DNA of 64,000 nt, taken from the NCBI GenBank assembly GCA_030760725.1, contig JASWHV010000107.1:248001-312000 (forward strand), given 5' to 3'. The stretch comes from Neostapfia colusana. Lineage: Eukaryota; Streptophyta; Magnoliopsida; Poales; Poaceae. The notes beneath the pieces are model-generated. The model did no database searches. It was given only the letters and a program-made list of their open reading frames with translations, and was not told the origin of the DNA. This document shows positions 21,180-34,086 of the stretch, piece after piece. How positions within the stretch are numbered: the stretch's first letter is position 1; the number at the start of each line of letters is the position of its first letter. A program made the position numbers and the translations under genes.

Positions 21180-23837
21180 ATGTTCCACCGCCTCCGGGGA
21201 GCATCGCAGGTGAAGGAAATCCGGTGTTTTGCGCTCTAGACACAGCTCCGACGAGCACCGCCGCGTTTTCACCTCGGACCTCGTTGCCGACCGTCTTCCA
21301 GGGCCTCCGAGCTCAAGAAAAACCCCGAGGTGAGATCCCCGACCTCCCCTCTACCGATCTATGCCATGAAATCCCAGTTTTAGGAGGTATAGACGAAGAT
21401 CCGAAGTTCTCCGGTGAGATCGCCGCCTCCCGCCGCCGCGCGCCGCCGGGCAGCGTCGCCCGTGCACGGCCAGGGCGACGTGGCCCCCTGAGTCCCGTCC
21501 ATTTTAAATCGTGCGGTTCCTATTAGATCTAACCCGTACCGCTTCGCGTTATAATCTCAGCCGTCTGTTTTAAATCGGACGGTCCACGTCGGCCCCGCAT
21601 TATAAAGGTCGGGATTCTTACGCGCTACCCCCTGGGATCTCGGAAAACACGAGCTAGCCTCGGAAACTTCTTATCTAGCCCCTAGAACTTCAGAAGTTCG
21701 TGTAAATTCATTTAAAAATCAGTTTTAGCCCCTGGACTTAATAAAAATTAGGAAAACCCCTCTGTTATGTGTAGTTAGACCCCTGGAAATTTATGAAATA
21801 ATAAATTAGACCCTGTAGTAGGGTGGATTTATCTTTTGACCCTATATGATATTAAATTCAGAAATTTGAATATGTGATTAGGATTTAAATTTAAAAGGTG
21901 AGGCAAACACATTGTAAATTCAAATTTAAACTCTCCTAGCACTTGGAAAACTTTAGAATGAGTAAAAAATAGATTTTAAGCTGAAATGAATCTGTCTAAT
22001 TGATTGTTCACATTTATTAGTTATAGGGACACATTTTTAGGTTAGGAAATAATTCTGACAATTTGTAAAATAAATTTAAATTAGTTCACATCAGAGGAGA
22101 AGTTCAAAAATATATTACCTAATATTTTAGATCAGAACCTATTCTGTTTAGATGATATGCCCTACTATTTAATATTAAAACTCACTTTTAGGCATAGAAA
22201 GTAAATCTGAAAAATATAGGAAAATGGGTATGCATAATTAGAAAATGATAGATGAAGTCTCTAACTCCAAAAACATCATTTTAGGATTTGGTAGAAGATT
22301 TGAAAACCTATTTGGAGAAGGAAATTACCTTTCATGCAAACTTGGTAGCTAAGAAGTGTATTAATTGAATATAAGGAATTTGTTCAAATTGGAAATCCAT
22401 ATATAGTGTGCAAACAGAAGTCTGAATACAAAAGTTAGAAATCATATACATATGTTTAAAAGTGCATGTAGGCTAAAAATCAACACATCTAGAGTAACCA
22501 CAACACTTAGAAATGTGAATGACTATCATATGTATGTATGTGTGGTTTGTATGAAGTGAAAGTGTGAACTATGTCTTATGGATTGTTGTTTTCTTTTGCT
22601 ATGTGTATTGGCATGAGTAGAACCTGCCCCAGAGCAAGTTCTCCCCTTCCAAGACCAAGACTTTCCATTCCCAGAGCAGCAGGTAGAAGGCAAGTGTCTT
22701 TGACCACTTTGATCCTATACTAAGATGTCTAGATAGAATTATTTGCATTGTCAATTGAAATATGAAACCCATGCTAGAAAGTTTCCCAAGAATTGCATTA
22801 TCTTGTTTCCTTGTAGCTTGGGTTGGGATTTATTTTATCATGTCATTAATTATTATGCTTAGCAGTGCTTAGAATGGGATAATTGGGATATGAGATCATC
22901 AATTTATTTACCTTACTCTTGAATGAGATGTAATGAGTTAGGTAGAGGAAGGGATCAAGGCAAGTTGGATGATTTGGTTGGTGCTGGGTGCACGAGACTC
23001 GGGTTTGTGTTTAGTACTTGCCTGGATCCTAAGGACCGGTTCATGGAGCATGTAACCTTGCTTTACCGTGCCAACCACATGCTGAGATGGGGCAGCTTGG
23101 CCAATTAATTAGGTGTATCCCCGGCGTAGTATGGGTGCGTTGGATGGTGCGGGGAGTAGGTGTCAGCTGGACTACCATGTGAACCGCAAGGCTCAAGAGG
23201 GGGCCACTGCAACGGGGTTGGAGCCTCTTGTATGCTGTTAGGGGTGAAACCTCAGTGGGCCCACACTCGACGGGAATCCCTTTGTAAAGGCTTCGTAGAG
23301 ATCTCCTGGCTACACACCTAGGAAGTGTGAATGTGGTTCGTGGCCACTGGCATAATGGAAGTTCTTTTAGTCCACCCGACAACAGGGGATGAAATCACTA
23401 CATGTGGGTACAGTGGTGCAAACTCTACAGAGTCAAAACTGTCATGACAGCCGTGCTCACGGTCAAGAGCGGCTTGGACTTATTCATGATTAGAGGATGA
23501 TGGATTTGGAAGTTGAGGATGTTAAGCGGGGAGCTTGACATTGGATAAGATGATTATGGTTACTTGATTTTGATGATGGGTTGGGAGATTGGGACCATTT
23601 CACCTGTGTAGTAATGTAGGTGCTTAATAAGCTAAGGTAATAGGTATTAACTGCGTAGTGCTTAAACCATGAGTTCAACCTCTCCTTGTTCTAGCCATGC
23701 ATGACATATCTTTCCCACACTTGCTGAGTACCAACGGTACTCAAACATGCATATTTGTTGGTTTAAATTGCTGCTCAGGTCAAGGGTATGATGTGGTGTT
23801 CAATGACCAAGACTTCGGACCCGAAGAAGGATTCTAG
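21180..23837 (+). CDS. Candidate spliced LTR gene, copy in B (4 exons, 61 codons)
   Basis: Proposed by analogy with A and F, since B's exons 3 and 4 clearly fit. Exon 1 21180-21209 (ATGTTCCACC..., ends CAG|GTGAAGG); exon 2 21302-21329 (after CGTCTTCCAG, ends GAG|GTGAGA); exon 3 22621-22689 (after GAGTAG, ends GAAG|GCAAGTG); exon 4 23779-23837 (after TGCTGCTCAG, ends TTC TAG). Lengths 30+28+69+59 give an unbroken frame, and the last two junctions use the same phase as A and F. Exon 3 encodes acidic, Pro/Gln-rich sequence ending FPEQQVE; exon 4 encodes NDQDFGPEEGF. The first intron would be only 92 bp, normal for a plant. Exons 1-2 are the weak part of the model; the GC donor and exon phase are the strong part. 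Function unknown. Confidence 0.4.
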
Positions 23838-24085
23838 ATTCATGGAGTCCCCCGGGCAACGCCTGTGACAGAGCCCACAAGAATAATATTCCGCTGCTAG
23901 TTTACTTACATGTTATGAACTTATTATCGTCCATCGAGACGTATGCTTTGTAAGACATATTTATATTCGACACCTGGCTTGTAATAAATGATGCTTCACT
24001 ATTTGCCAATGACATGTATGAGAAAATGATCCTGGCATACATGTGATATTCACTCGGTTGTTCTTCGGAGAAACCGGGTGTGACA

Positions 24086-27000
24086 TGGGGTGCGGCATTT
24101 TCGACCGTAGAGAGCTTCGTAGGGTGCCATCTTGATACTCGCCTGATAGCCATTGTTTTACGAGAATTCCGCCAACGGTAGGTGATCATCCCAGTTCCTA
24201 CCATGGTGGATGGCACATGCTCTCAACATGTCTTCTAATACTTGATTCACCCTCTCTGTCTGGCCATCTGTCTGAGGGTGGTAAGCGGAGCTTCTAATCA
24301 GTTTAGTACCCAAAGCAGCATGCAACTGCTCCCAAAAGCGAGACACAAACAATGCACCTCGGTCTGAGACTATGGTCTTGGGTACACCATGCAGGCATAG
24401 AATCCTGGCAATGTATAGCTCCGCATATCTATTGGCATGGAATTGTGTATGTACGGGGATGAAGTGAGCTGACTTGGTCAGTCGGTCAACGATCACCCAA
24501 ATGGAATCATGTTTGTTGGATGTTAAGGGTAATCCCACAATAAAATCCATGCTCACGTCCTCCCATTTCCATGCTGGAATTTTCAGGGGTTGCAGCATCC
24601 CTGATTTCCTCATGTGATCAGCCTTCACTCGTCTACACGCATAGCACTCGGATACGTACTTCGCTACCTCCCGCTTCATCCGTGTCCACCAAAATTTCTT
24701 TTTCAAATCTTGGTACATTTTGTTGCTTCCCGGATGAATGGAGTATTTATACAAGTGGGCTTCGTTGAGGATCTTCTTCCTCAGCTCCATATCCCGGGGT
24801 ACGACTATGCGGTCATTGAACCATAGCGTCCCCTCATCATCCTTCCGGAAACATTTGATCTCCCCATTGTCTATCCGTCTCCGGAGATGTGCCATGCCTT
24901 TATCAGTTTTCTGAGCTGCAATGATGTCCTCCCTAATAGTAGGGATGAGGGCAAGGTTGTAAAGCGACCCATAAGGAACCAAGTATAAACTTGGCTCTTC
25001 CTCCTCCACCGGGATAATGGTGAGGTGTTGGACATGTGATTTCCGACTCAGCGCGTCGGCAACCACATTCGCCTTGCCGGGGTGGTAGTGAATCTCAATT
25101 TCATATTCTTTGATCAGTTCTAACCACCTCCTTTGCCTCATGTTCAGCTCCTTCTGGGTGAAAATGTATTTCAAGCTCTTGTGGTCGGTGTAGAGGTGCA
25201 CCAGATTCCCCAGGAGATAGTGCCTCCACATTTTTAGCGCCAACACCACGGCAGCAAGCTCAAGATCATGAGTCGGATAATGCTGCTCATGGTTCCGAAG
25301 TTGGCGTGAGCCATATGTGACCACACGTCCTTCCTGCATCAACACGAAGCCGAGCCCAATACCGGACGCGTCGCAATACACGTCGAAGGGCTTTGTTGTA
25401 TCCGGCTGAGCTAAGACCGGGGCTGTGGTGAGATGCTTCACCAATGCTCGGAACGCTCCTTCACACGCCGTGTTCCAAACATATTTCGTCCCTTTCTTCA
25501 GCAATTCTGTCATCGGCTTAGCGGGCTTGGAGAAGCTTGGAATGAATCTCCGATAGTATCCCGCTAACCCGAGGAAGCTTCTGATTTCATGAACTGAAGT
25601 GGGAGCTTTCCATTTCAGCACTTGCTCTATCTTGCTTGGGTCAACCGCAATGCCTTCTACTGAGATGATATGTCCTAGGAATGGCACTTGGCTGATACAA
25701 AACTTGCATTTGCTGAACTTGACATAGAGCCTGTGGTCTCGCAATCGTTGAAGAACGATCCTCAAGTGTTCGGCATGTTCGGCTTCTGTATTGGAGTAAA
25801 CCAAGATATCGTCGATGAACACTACCACGAACTTGTCCAGCTCCGGCATGAACACTGAGTTCATGAGATACATAAAATGATCTGGAGCATTTGTGAGACC
25901 AAAGGACATGACGAGATATTCATATAATCTATATCTCGTCGAGAAGGCCGTCTTCGGGATATCCTCCGCCCGGATCTTTATCTGGTGATATCCAGAGCGA
26001 AGGTCCATCTTTGAGAACACACTTGCACCCACAAGTTGATCAAACAATATGTCGATGCGGGGCAGTGGGTACTTATTCTTGATGGTGACGGCGTTGAGCG
26101 GCCGGTAATCCACACACAGCCTCAGGGTTTCATCCTTCTTCTTAACAAACAGCGCCGAGCATCCCCAAGACGAGGAACTCGGACTAATGAAACCCTTGCT
26201 CAACAGATCATTGAGCTGTTCTTTCAGTTCAGCCAGCTCATTTGGAGCCATTTTATATGGTCTCCGTGATATGGGCGTAGTCCCGGGTGCAAGTTCAATC
26301 TTGAACTCGACGTCCCGCTCAGGTGGCATGCCCGGAAGATCATCCGGGAACACGTCGGGGTACTCCCGGACTACGGGGATGTCCTCTCACTTGAGAGCTT
26401 CAGCATTATTAATTGCTGAAATTTCCCGGACTGGCGTGTCTAATACCATGGAATGCGGATGGTGGAATGGAGAGTTTAAATGAACCGTCCGTGTCCGAGT
26501 CTCTAGGACAGCGCCATGGTATTTTAGCCAGGACATCCCTAAGATTGCATCAATCTTTTGTCCCATTAGGATTATCAAGGTGGTGGGATATAGTTTCCCA
26601 CCTAAGCACAGAGGTGCTTTTGGAATCAGCATATTTGCTGAGATCTTCCCTCCCGGTGAGCAGATCATATAGGTGCAGTCGGTGGGGAAGACTTGCATTT
26701 GATGCTTAGCCACATAGGATGCACTTATAAAGCTGTGGGTTGCACCAGAATAAAACAATAGGACGATGGCTTGATTGTTGAGAGTAAACGTACCCGCCAG
26801 CACGTTGTCTCCCTCAGTGGCGTCCTCATTGTCGAGGTTGCGAACGCCCCCAGTCCGCTGACCAACCTTCTTGACCGGAGGTCGGCTTCGAGTACCACCC
26901 TGGAACTGGGCTGCCCGCTGCTCTGCTGCCCCTGGGGACAGTCCTTCGCGAAGTGGCCCGCCTGGCCACACGTGAAGCAGGTGAAACGGGGTGGTCCCCC

Positions 27001-28032
27001 GCTGATCGGTGGACGGAAACCCAGGGCGCGTTGTGGAGGTGGGAACGCCCGGGGTACCGTCTGCTGCTGCTGCTGCTGCTGTCTTGGTTGTGGCATCGGC
27101 GGACGGAACGGAGGGTACTGAAAAGGACGTCCCCCGAACCGTTGAGGTCGCGCCGGTGGGTGCCACTGCTGTCCGGATGGTGTCCGATACACCATACGGT
27201 ACTTCTGAGGAGCGCCACCACCACTGCTGGGCGGAGCGCTGCGCTTCCTCTGCTCAGCCGCCAACTCCCACTGAGCGTCTTCTTGCATAATCGCGGCATT
27301 GACCAGGTCATTGAAAGTGCAGCGATTCCACTGAACGAGATGTGTCTTCATTTCGGGGTGTAACCCCCGATAGAAGTGCTCCCGCTTCTTCTCCTCAGTG
27401 GAGATATAGTCTGACGCGTACTGCGCCAGATGGTTGAAGGCACGGGAGTAGTAATGGGCACTCCTCCCGCCCTGCTTCAGCTCAAAGAATTCTTGGAACT
27501 TCCTTTTCATGATCCCGGGAGGGATATGATAGGCGCGGAACGCCTCCCGGAACTCTTCCCATTCCACGGCATGGCCAGCCAGACGTGAGGCGACATAATC
27601 TGCCCACCACGCACCAGCGGCACCGTGAAGTTGCTGAGCTGTGAACAGGGCCTTCTGCCGCTCCGTACATTGGAGCAGCCCGAACTTGGACTCGATGGTC
27701 CGCAGCCAGTTGTCAGCCTCCAGTGGTTCTTTCGCTTCGGTGAACACTGGAGGGTGCGTACTCATGAAATCCGAGTACGACACTTCCCGGGGCTCACGAG
27801 GCCCTCTATCTTGACGTCCCCCCACCAGGGACGTATTCTGCACGATCGTGCGGAGCAGGTCGGTCTGCTCCTCATGACCACCCACCAGTGCCGCTATCAC
27901 ATCCGCTAGAGTAAGCGGAGGCGGTGGTGGTGGCTGCTGCTGCGGGGTGCTGTCGTAGGCCGGTGGCTGGGAGTCATCACCTCCCTGTTGGCTAGAGACA
28001 CCAACCTCGTGCGTGGTCCTAGTACGAACCAT
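24086..28032 (-). pseudogene. gag-pol: Element C gag-pol, truncated
   Basis: Gag begins at 28032 (ATGGTTCGTACTAGG after GGTTGCAG). The capsid region and CCHC knuckle (CFTCGQAGHFAKDC) are intact. A one-base deletion near 26916 shifts the frame before the protease. The protease reads FYSGATHSF: the catalytic Asp codon is TAT (26750-26752). A TGA lies at 26387-26389 between protease and RT. RT (FIDD), RNase H (CDASGIGLGF) and most of the integrase are then open for 731 codons, to a TAA at 24158-24160 in AEFS*. The sequence ends in the conserved CRTP segment at the B junction. Domain order and lengths match element A, the best-preserved relative here. Confidence 0.93.
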
Positions 28033-29997
28033 CTGCAACCATACGACAATAATCATCAGTCCCGCAACATATTGCATGCAGTTCAATAAATATAGGCGTA
28101 AAACATAATGACAATAAAACATGCGATACATCTCGTATGTAGATAATGTAATAACTTTGCACAAGCTACACCATTACCAGACCAAATACAAGCTAGTTTA
28201 ATCCAACTTTATGAACCTCCTCTTTGGAAGCTCATCACAACTAGGTTTGGCCACCACGAGATATTACTATCGCTTTGTCATCACGTAAACCACCCTTTTA
28301 CCTTCCATACGACACCAACATGGTCCCTAGTAAAAAGAACTTGAGTGAAATCTATACTCAAATATTTCACTAGTTGAAGATAACCTCTCATGAGTATGTT
28401 CTACCCAATTGGGAGCACTTAAACCACCTCTAGGGTACAACAATCTCTCCCATGAGTTCAACTGTCATGCCTCTGTCAGGCTGACCAGTTTCTACATATC
28501 CAGGATTTTGATCTGGTTCTGAGCATTTTCATGACTCAAGTTGAATACTAAAGTTAAAGTTAACTTCAGTATGTTTAAAACGAGTACTTATATGCCCTCA
28601 GATCAGCTCTGGTTACAAAGTTATGGTAATTCAAAGTCAACAAAATTCCTGGAAGAATTTCAACAGCACCTCCTTTGGGAAGTTGCTTTTTTCAACCCTG
28701 ATTTCCACCGAATTCTGTGCCAAAATTTCAGAAACATTGAATTGCAAAGATGTAACACATCTTCTTCCCTTTCTAAGGATGTATCATATGAAATTTTTTT
28801 GATTTTTCTACTAGGAGTTATGTTTGAAAAACAGATCAGTCCAGAGAATGTTTCATTCTGTCCTGGTTCTGGACAGTTTACACCCTTCTCGGATTTAAGC
28901 CCTCTTAAGTTGTGTTTCAGCTCTGGAAGGATACAACAAAGTTGTAGAGTACTTAAATAGCTTTCGAGAACTGTATACCACACCTCCCTGGGCTAAAAGA
29001 CCTGTGAGTTATGCCCTGTTGAAGATCAGCAAACTTGCTGCCCAAAACAGCGCACTCTGTTTTTCATCCCTTTGGCTATCCTGCTCCACTATTCCATTCT
29101 TATACCCAACCAGGGTCATAAATGTTGAACCTAGAGATTTTAATTCCTTGTTATCATTATTTTGCATGCATATGCCTATGATATCTCGGTACTACGTTCC
29201 TCACCAAAGAAAATCCTAACCGGATTATACCGGCATATACGTCTCAAGTGTGGCACTAAACGGTCTCTCGCACACGTTTTCTACACGGATACATAAGTGG
29301 TTAGTACCTGCAGAAGACCACACAATAATGGTGCACTCAATGGTTGTTTTCATTTCAGGCAGGATTCATATTTAAACGTAAATACAAACGCCCGTATCAT
29401 TGCCATACGGTCGTCCTTGAGTTAGGTCACGTCTCAAGGTACGTGATCGTGTTTCAACACCACACGACGGGGAACCCGAGTATGTCATGAACGGGTCGTC
29501 ACGGTTGGGAATGTTATCAACCCAACAGATACCACCTACTACCCTGCAGGGCACTCCGATGGCAAGCGCTGCGTATGTCCTCCTGGGCTATTTCCAAACG
29601 AACACACTCTCGCGTTACTGACCACGCGATGGGGTCTCCACTTACTTGCCTAATGCACGCTAGGGATCAGCGTTTCATATAAACTCAGGAACATGAAGAG
29701 TCCAAGAGTCTCATATTGACGTCTCACACCAAGCTGTGAGACTCATTCCTGAACCACATTCCTCGTCAGGGGAGCTAACCGAAATTGAACGCTTTCGGTG
29801 GCGTTCCTTACCAATCTTACCAGAGCGTAGGTGCGTCATTACATAATTGAAATTCAGAAGTATAACACATAAGTTAGTCTTTGCCACCTTAAGTAACTAG
29901 GCTAATATAGTCCTTACTTGGGCAACTACTGATTCCTCACCGTAAACCTAAGTTTTCCCGTAATATAGTCCTTAAGTACTATGCTATCCCCAATGCA
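28033..29997 (-). other. 5' leader of element C
   Basis: About 1.97 kb between PBS and gag, mostly stop-rich. The gag-proximal ~1.1 kb matches 1-964 of element A. The PBS-proximal part resembles the start of G's leader (51016-51650). No extra ORF comparable to that of B or G is present. Open frames of up to 139 codons on either strand here are not conserved in A. Confidence 0.75.
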
Positions 29998-30009
29998 GCT
30001 CTGATACCA
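29998..30009 (-). other. Primer binding site of C
   Basis: Reads TGGTATCAGAGC on the minus strand, three bases from the LTR end; initiator Met tRNA type. Confidence 0.92.
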
Positions 30010-30012
30010 GGC

Positions 30013-33000
30013 TGTGGCGGACCGGAATCCGCTCATCCAGGATCGCAGAGGGTGGTGCCGCGCGATGCGACACCCGACAGCACACGTCATAAGGACATAT
30101 TATATTACATGGGAAAACAAGCTGAATGTACAAAGTAGTACACTTCTCAGTTACAAACTAGGGTCTTTATTACACAGCGGAAGTTTCTTTTGTACATCTC
30201 ACGCCCGCTTATCTAGCAAAAGTCTGTTGCCCAGCCCTAGGGCAACCCACACTAGCTGCACGTCTCAGCTCAGCGCGGCGTGTACGGCTCCCACTCAGCC
30301 ATGGTCCCCGACGGAGGGTAACACTCGCCGGTGGACTCGTACTCCGAGTCCGTCGGTGGCTCCTTACCTGAAAAACACTTAAGCAGCAACCGTGAGCACG
30401 AAGGCTCAGCAAGGCTTAACCGACTCACCTAAACATGAAACTCTACATGAGGTGTACCGTGACATAGGATAGTAATATTGCAGCAAATGGACACGCCTAC
30501 AAGTTCCTCCTTAGTTCAGCTTTTAGCAACAAGTTAACAGTTCAGGAAGCTGAAATTTTAGTAAGCAATATTTGGTGGCAAAACATGTAGCAATATAATA
30601 TTATATCATATCAGCAATATTGAATCAACATATTTCATACATTATTCTACGTCACGACTCAGTGACCAAGTGGTACTCTTCACCGCGATGGACGGCGAAT
30701 CGACTCGATATACACCTGCAGGGAAACCCAAAGAGCACGTCACATACGCCCACCCGTGGAGCTGCACAGCAGACTCACTCGATGTCGTACGGGACAACCT
30801 TTCACCCAACAGCCCAAACGTCGAACCGGTCGCACCGAAACGAGCAGGAGGTTCCCAACACGGAGCATCTCTCTATGCCCGTTGGCAGATTTCCACCTTG
30901 CTGCCCTCAACCTACACCTATAAATCGGTGTGCTATGCCTCGACGCCCGCAGGTTTAGGCTACATCGGTTTATCGGGGCCCATATATCCGATATGCCTTA
31001 CGTACGTTCAAACTTGATCAGCGTGGGCCGCACACGGATCGGTCCTCAATCGACACGGATAGGGCTGCGCACACAAGACTTCCTCTTGTTGCGCCCTAGC
31101 CCCTGCCTAGTCTCATTTTCATTACTTAAGTGATCTCACATCACTCAACCGAACCCGTGTGTCCCAAGCCTATCTCGTGAGTAGATTCCAACTACTCGAC
31201 TTGTACCGAAGTCCTATGAAACATTAAGCATAGCTGGTCTACGCGAGGTCTTAGACACTACCCTCACTCTTATGGAAAATTTCTGGTTATGCAAGTGGGG
31301 TTCCATCCATCCTACACCTAATGCACATTCATACTTCATATGACACATGTAAATAAAGTAAAACTTATAAAAAGGTTAATGCAAACCGGGGCTTTCCTTG
31401 TTTCTGCTTGTAACGGGTTAAGTCTTCGTCCGGAAGAAGGAAGTCCAGCACTTCCGGAGTTTCTTCGCCTTCAGCGACTACACGTTAAGGTAATACTACA
31501 TGTTAATGAATATGCATATGAGTTTATTGTAATGCTTTCGCTATTAGTTCTAATAACCAGCCTCTAACAACTGGAACTCTGTTTAAGAATTTAAAGATAA
31601 ACTGCGTGTTGGTGGTTTGGGCTTAGACCTAAGCACATGGTTAAGTGCTAAGTGGTTTTTCCACTTTTCCATATTAATCTCTCAAGTGGTTAAACAGGAC
31701 AGGGGTGATCCAGAGCTCCAATGGAGCTGAGAATTTTTGTGTGAGTTCCTTGTCACAAGAAAACCCTCTGGACCAAACATTAGCACTTTTCATTGAGTGG
31801 TTTGCTCAGAATAATTCTCTTAGCACATAAGCAAGGAAGAATTAATTCTGAGGTAACACCCCTGTTCATGCCCAACTTAGTGAACTACAACTTCAATTAT
31901 AGCTCATAGAGTTTGCATGAATTTTCATAGCATTTTTGGAGCTAAGATTTGCCCAGAACTGAATTTCCAAGTTTTGGAAATTCTCTGAAAATGTTTCTGT
32001 ATTCAAATGAACACAGCACCTTCAAATTTGAATTGCTCTGATCAAATCAACTCCAAATAGTCTGAAACTTTTGCAGGGGTTTACTAACATCCTAAATAAC
32101 ATTCTGGCAAAATTTGGGGATTTTTGGATGAACCAAACTCCCTCTAAAATTCTTTTGCCGAAAAGCTTTAAAGAATTTTCCAGAATTAAATAATAGGTTT
32201 CATACTAATTGGGTTTCATATTTGGATTTTACTCTGTTAGAGAAATCCAAAAAATTTGTTTCATAATGTTTGGACTCTCCTACCCCAAGTTGTGGCCCTC
32301 CAAAGTTTAAACTACAAACTGGAAATTCCAAATTGTTTAAATGTCTGCCAGTGGGTCCCACCGGGCAGGTCTTCTCCTTCCTCGCGCCAAACAGGGACCC
32401 GCGGCGGTGCACTCCGGCGAGCGGCGCCGGAACCGCTTGCCCGGCCATCTCCCGACCCCAAACTCGCTGCCCCGCCCTAACTCATGACGCTGACCTCAGC
32501 TCAGGGGTCACCGGCGGCCGTAGCTCACCGGAACAGGGCTCCCGACGGTGACAGCGGCGGTTAGGGTTCTGGCGTGGTCGGGAATGCGTTACAGCGCATC
32601 AAAACGATCGGAAAAGGGTCGGAGAGCACCGCGGAAGCTCGAGGGTGATGAAAATGGCCACCAAACCCCATGAAAAGGTCGGCAACCTAGAGCTCCACGG
32701 TGACCCGAGCTATTATTCTATGGCGGCCCGAAAAACAACCAGAACCCAGCCATTTCTGGACCATATTCCTTGATTATTGGTCGAGGAGGGCCTCTAGGAA
32801 GTGAGGAAGGTGTGTGCAGGCTTACCCGAGCTGGGTTGGACGGTGCAGCTAGAATTTCGGGGTAGACCGACCCCTACACGGTTGCACTAGTTCTCTGGAT
32901 TCTTAGGAATTCTCTGCGCTCGGTCTGTCAATGGCTAGGAGGGTTGCAGCTACACAATCTGGAGACTAAGGCGCACCTTTTTCGTGTAGAAGTCCGGCGG

Positions 33001-34086
33001 TGAAACTGGCCGTGCTGTGCTGCCCACGGAGGGCAACCTCGGTTTTCCACCGGGTGGCCTCGGTCCTCAGCTGCGATCGTCGATTGGTGGCCGAGTGAAG
33101 TGCTAACGCCACGAGGTGGTGGGGTGGTTAGCTAGAGCACACACAGGCGCTCTCTTTTTGTGTTGGAAGCTCGGGCAAAGGCCGAGCAGGCGTCAGCATA
33201 CAGGGGAGAATCGGAGGAGCGGCGCCGGTGACCGAACAGAGCCGGGGTTGTGCTGTTTTGCAGAGAAGCACGCGTACGGCTCGGTGTCGTGGGGAGGGGG
33301 TGACGTAGAGGAGGGAGCGAGCTATTTCCCGGCTGCCAGCGCGAGCGAAGGGAACCAGGAGGTGGCCGGCCGAGGCGATCGGGCACCGGTGTCTCCGTGC
33401 GCTAGCGCGCGGCTTCGACTGAAAAAGAAAAGATCAGGGTAAACTCCTCTGTTAAGTCTGCTGACATGTGGGACCTCCCCTCAAATTCTTTTTCCAAATA
33501 TTCTCAATTCTGTTGTGCCAAAATATCGTCAGCTACTCACAATTTAATGTGAGACTTAGTCACCAAGTCTTAGTTTAAATTTGAATTCTCAAATTTGAAC
33601 TGTGTTTGGCTAAATTTGCTGCATGTTTAAACTAAAATTCAAATTCAGTTTTGAATTCTTACAAATTTAGCTCTTGACAAGATGAACTCCAATGAGGATG
33701 AAAATTGGTGGGCTTACTCAGAAAAATGTGCTGAGTTTGAATATGAAGCTAACTTTTGAATTTGAGTGATGAAAGTTGTTGCAATTTGAATTTACATTCA
33801 AATTGGCCTCTTTTTCAAATACCTCCAAAAGTGCCTCAAAAAGTGTTGGTTCACATGAAACTTGGCCTGAACCTTCCCAAGACTTTTCAAGTCCTAGGGT
33901 GAGCTCAACCTCTCATGTTCATGTGTAGAAATCCTACTTTGTGAAAGTGAACGCTTTCCACTCTAATCACTCTCTTGATGGAGGTTACTTGCTCTTCACA
34001 ATATTTCCTAAGATATCCACAACAAAAACAGTGGTGTTGTGAGGTGAAGAAAAGTTTTTGCAAGTCCCTTTTCTTGAGCTTTTACA
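30013..34086 (-). repeat. 5' LTR of element C (4074 bp)
   Basis: On the minus strand it runs from TGTAAAAGCTC (34086) to GGTCCGCCACA (30013). It carries the same blocks as A's LTR. The candidate gene is decayed: the exon 1 position (near 32730) has ATA instead of ATG and no clean donor. Exon 2 (31397-31477) still reads PEVLDFLLPDED in frame, but its donor is AAG|GAAAGC. Exon 3 (30270-30367) reads KEPPTDSEYEST and ends EWEPYTPR-stop after TTTTTCAG. The hairpin lies at 30394-30407 and AATAAA (as TTTATT) at 30166-30171. No convincing TATA box was seen. Confidence 0.93.
30270..31477 (-). pseudogene. Decayed copy of the candidate LTR gene in C (exons 2-3)
   Basis: Exon 2 81 nt (31477 to 31397), exon 3 98 nt (30367 to 30270), both in the same phase as in A. 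The frame is preserved although the start codon and both donors are damaged, consistent with loss after insertion. Splicing is inferred from comparison. Confidence 0.45.

Larger units (their letters stand above)
13573..24085 (+). mobile_element. Element B: Tekay-type chromovirus
   Basis: Order: remnant of 5' LTR (13573-14835), PBS, extra ORF (15055-15873), gag-pol (16143-20611), polypurine tract, 3' LTR (20656-24085). The first ~2.16 kb of the 5' LTR is absent because element A is inserted there. The right flank is TGGGG followed by element C's integrase on the minus strand; in element A's copy of that region the matching sequence is continuous (CCGCACCCCATTAAATTGG), so B sits inside C. By hand the shared 1.26 kb of the two LTRs shows about 50 differences (roughly 4%). 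LTR length, chromodomain and PBS fit the Tekay/Del lineage. Confidence 0.93.
20656..24085 (+). repeat. 3' LTR of B (3430 bp)
   Basis: TGTAACACCCC to GGGTGTGACA. A stretch of alternating AAATTC/GAATTT words with A-rich runs lies at about 20722-20795. A GC-rich promoter region with a TATA box at 21054 follows, then candidate exons at 21180-21689, an AT-rich intron-like stretch (21650-22610), the acidic mini-exon 22621-22689, the region shared with the 5' remnant (22812 on), hairpin 23726-23742 and AATAAA at 23983-23988. The LTR is structurally complete. Confidence 0.93.
24086..34086 (-). mobile_element. Element C: gypsy chromovirus of A's family, 3' end cut off by B
   Basis: On the minus strand: 5' LTR (30013-34086), PBS (29998-30009), leader (28033-29997), gag-pol (24086-28032). 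The integrase stops abruptly at 24086 where B begins; the rest of pol and the 3' LTR should lie left of the window. The right flank (GCGCC, 34087-34091) is the 5' LTR of element G, so C is inserted in G. Several lesions and its position beneath B and A make C older than both. Confidence 0.93.

Noticed and set aside
20812..21526. Several 100-130 codon frames in B's LTR
   Set aside because: GC-rich DNA gives few stops; frames on both strands overlap each other and cover the promoter.
26771..27363. Plus-strand frames opposite C's gag
   Set aside because: Shadows of the Pro/Gln-rich gag linker; the same mirrored frames appear opposite A's gag.
28541..28960. 139-codon frame in the C leader
   Set aside because: The aligned part of A's leader has stops; no motif.
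30620..31133. Frames in the LTRs of C and E (also 39353-39831, 12477-12968)
   Set aside because: They recur because the LTRs are homologous, but the frame is not kept over the same interval and no start or splice context supports them.
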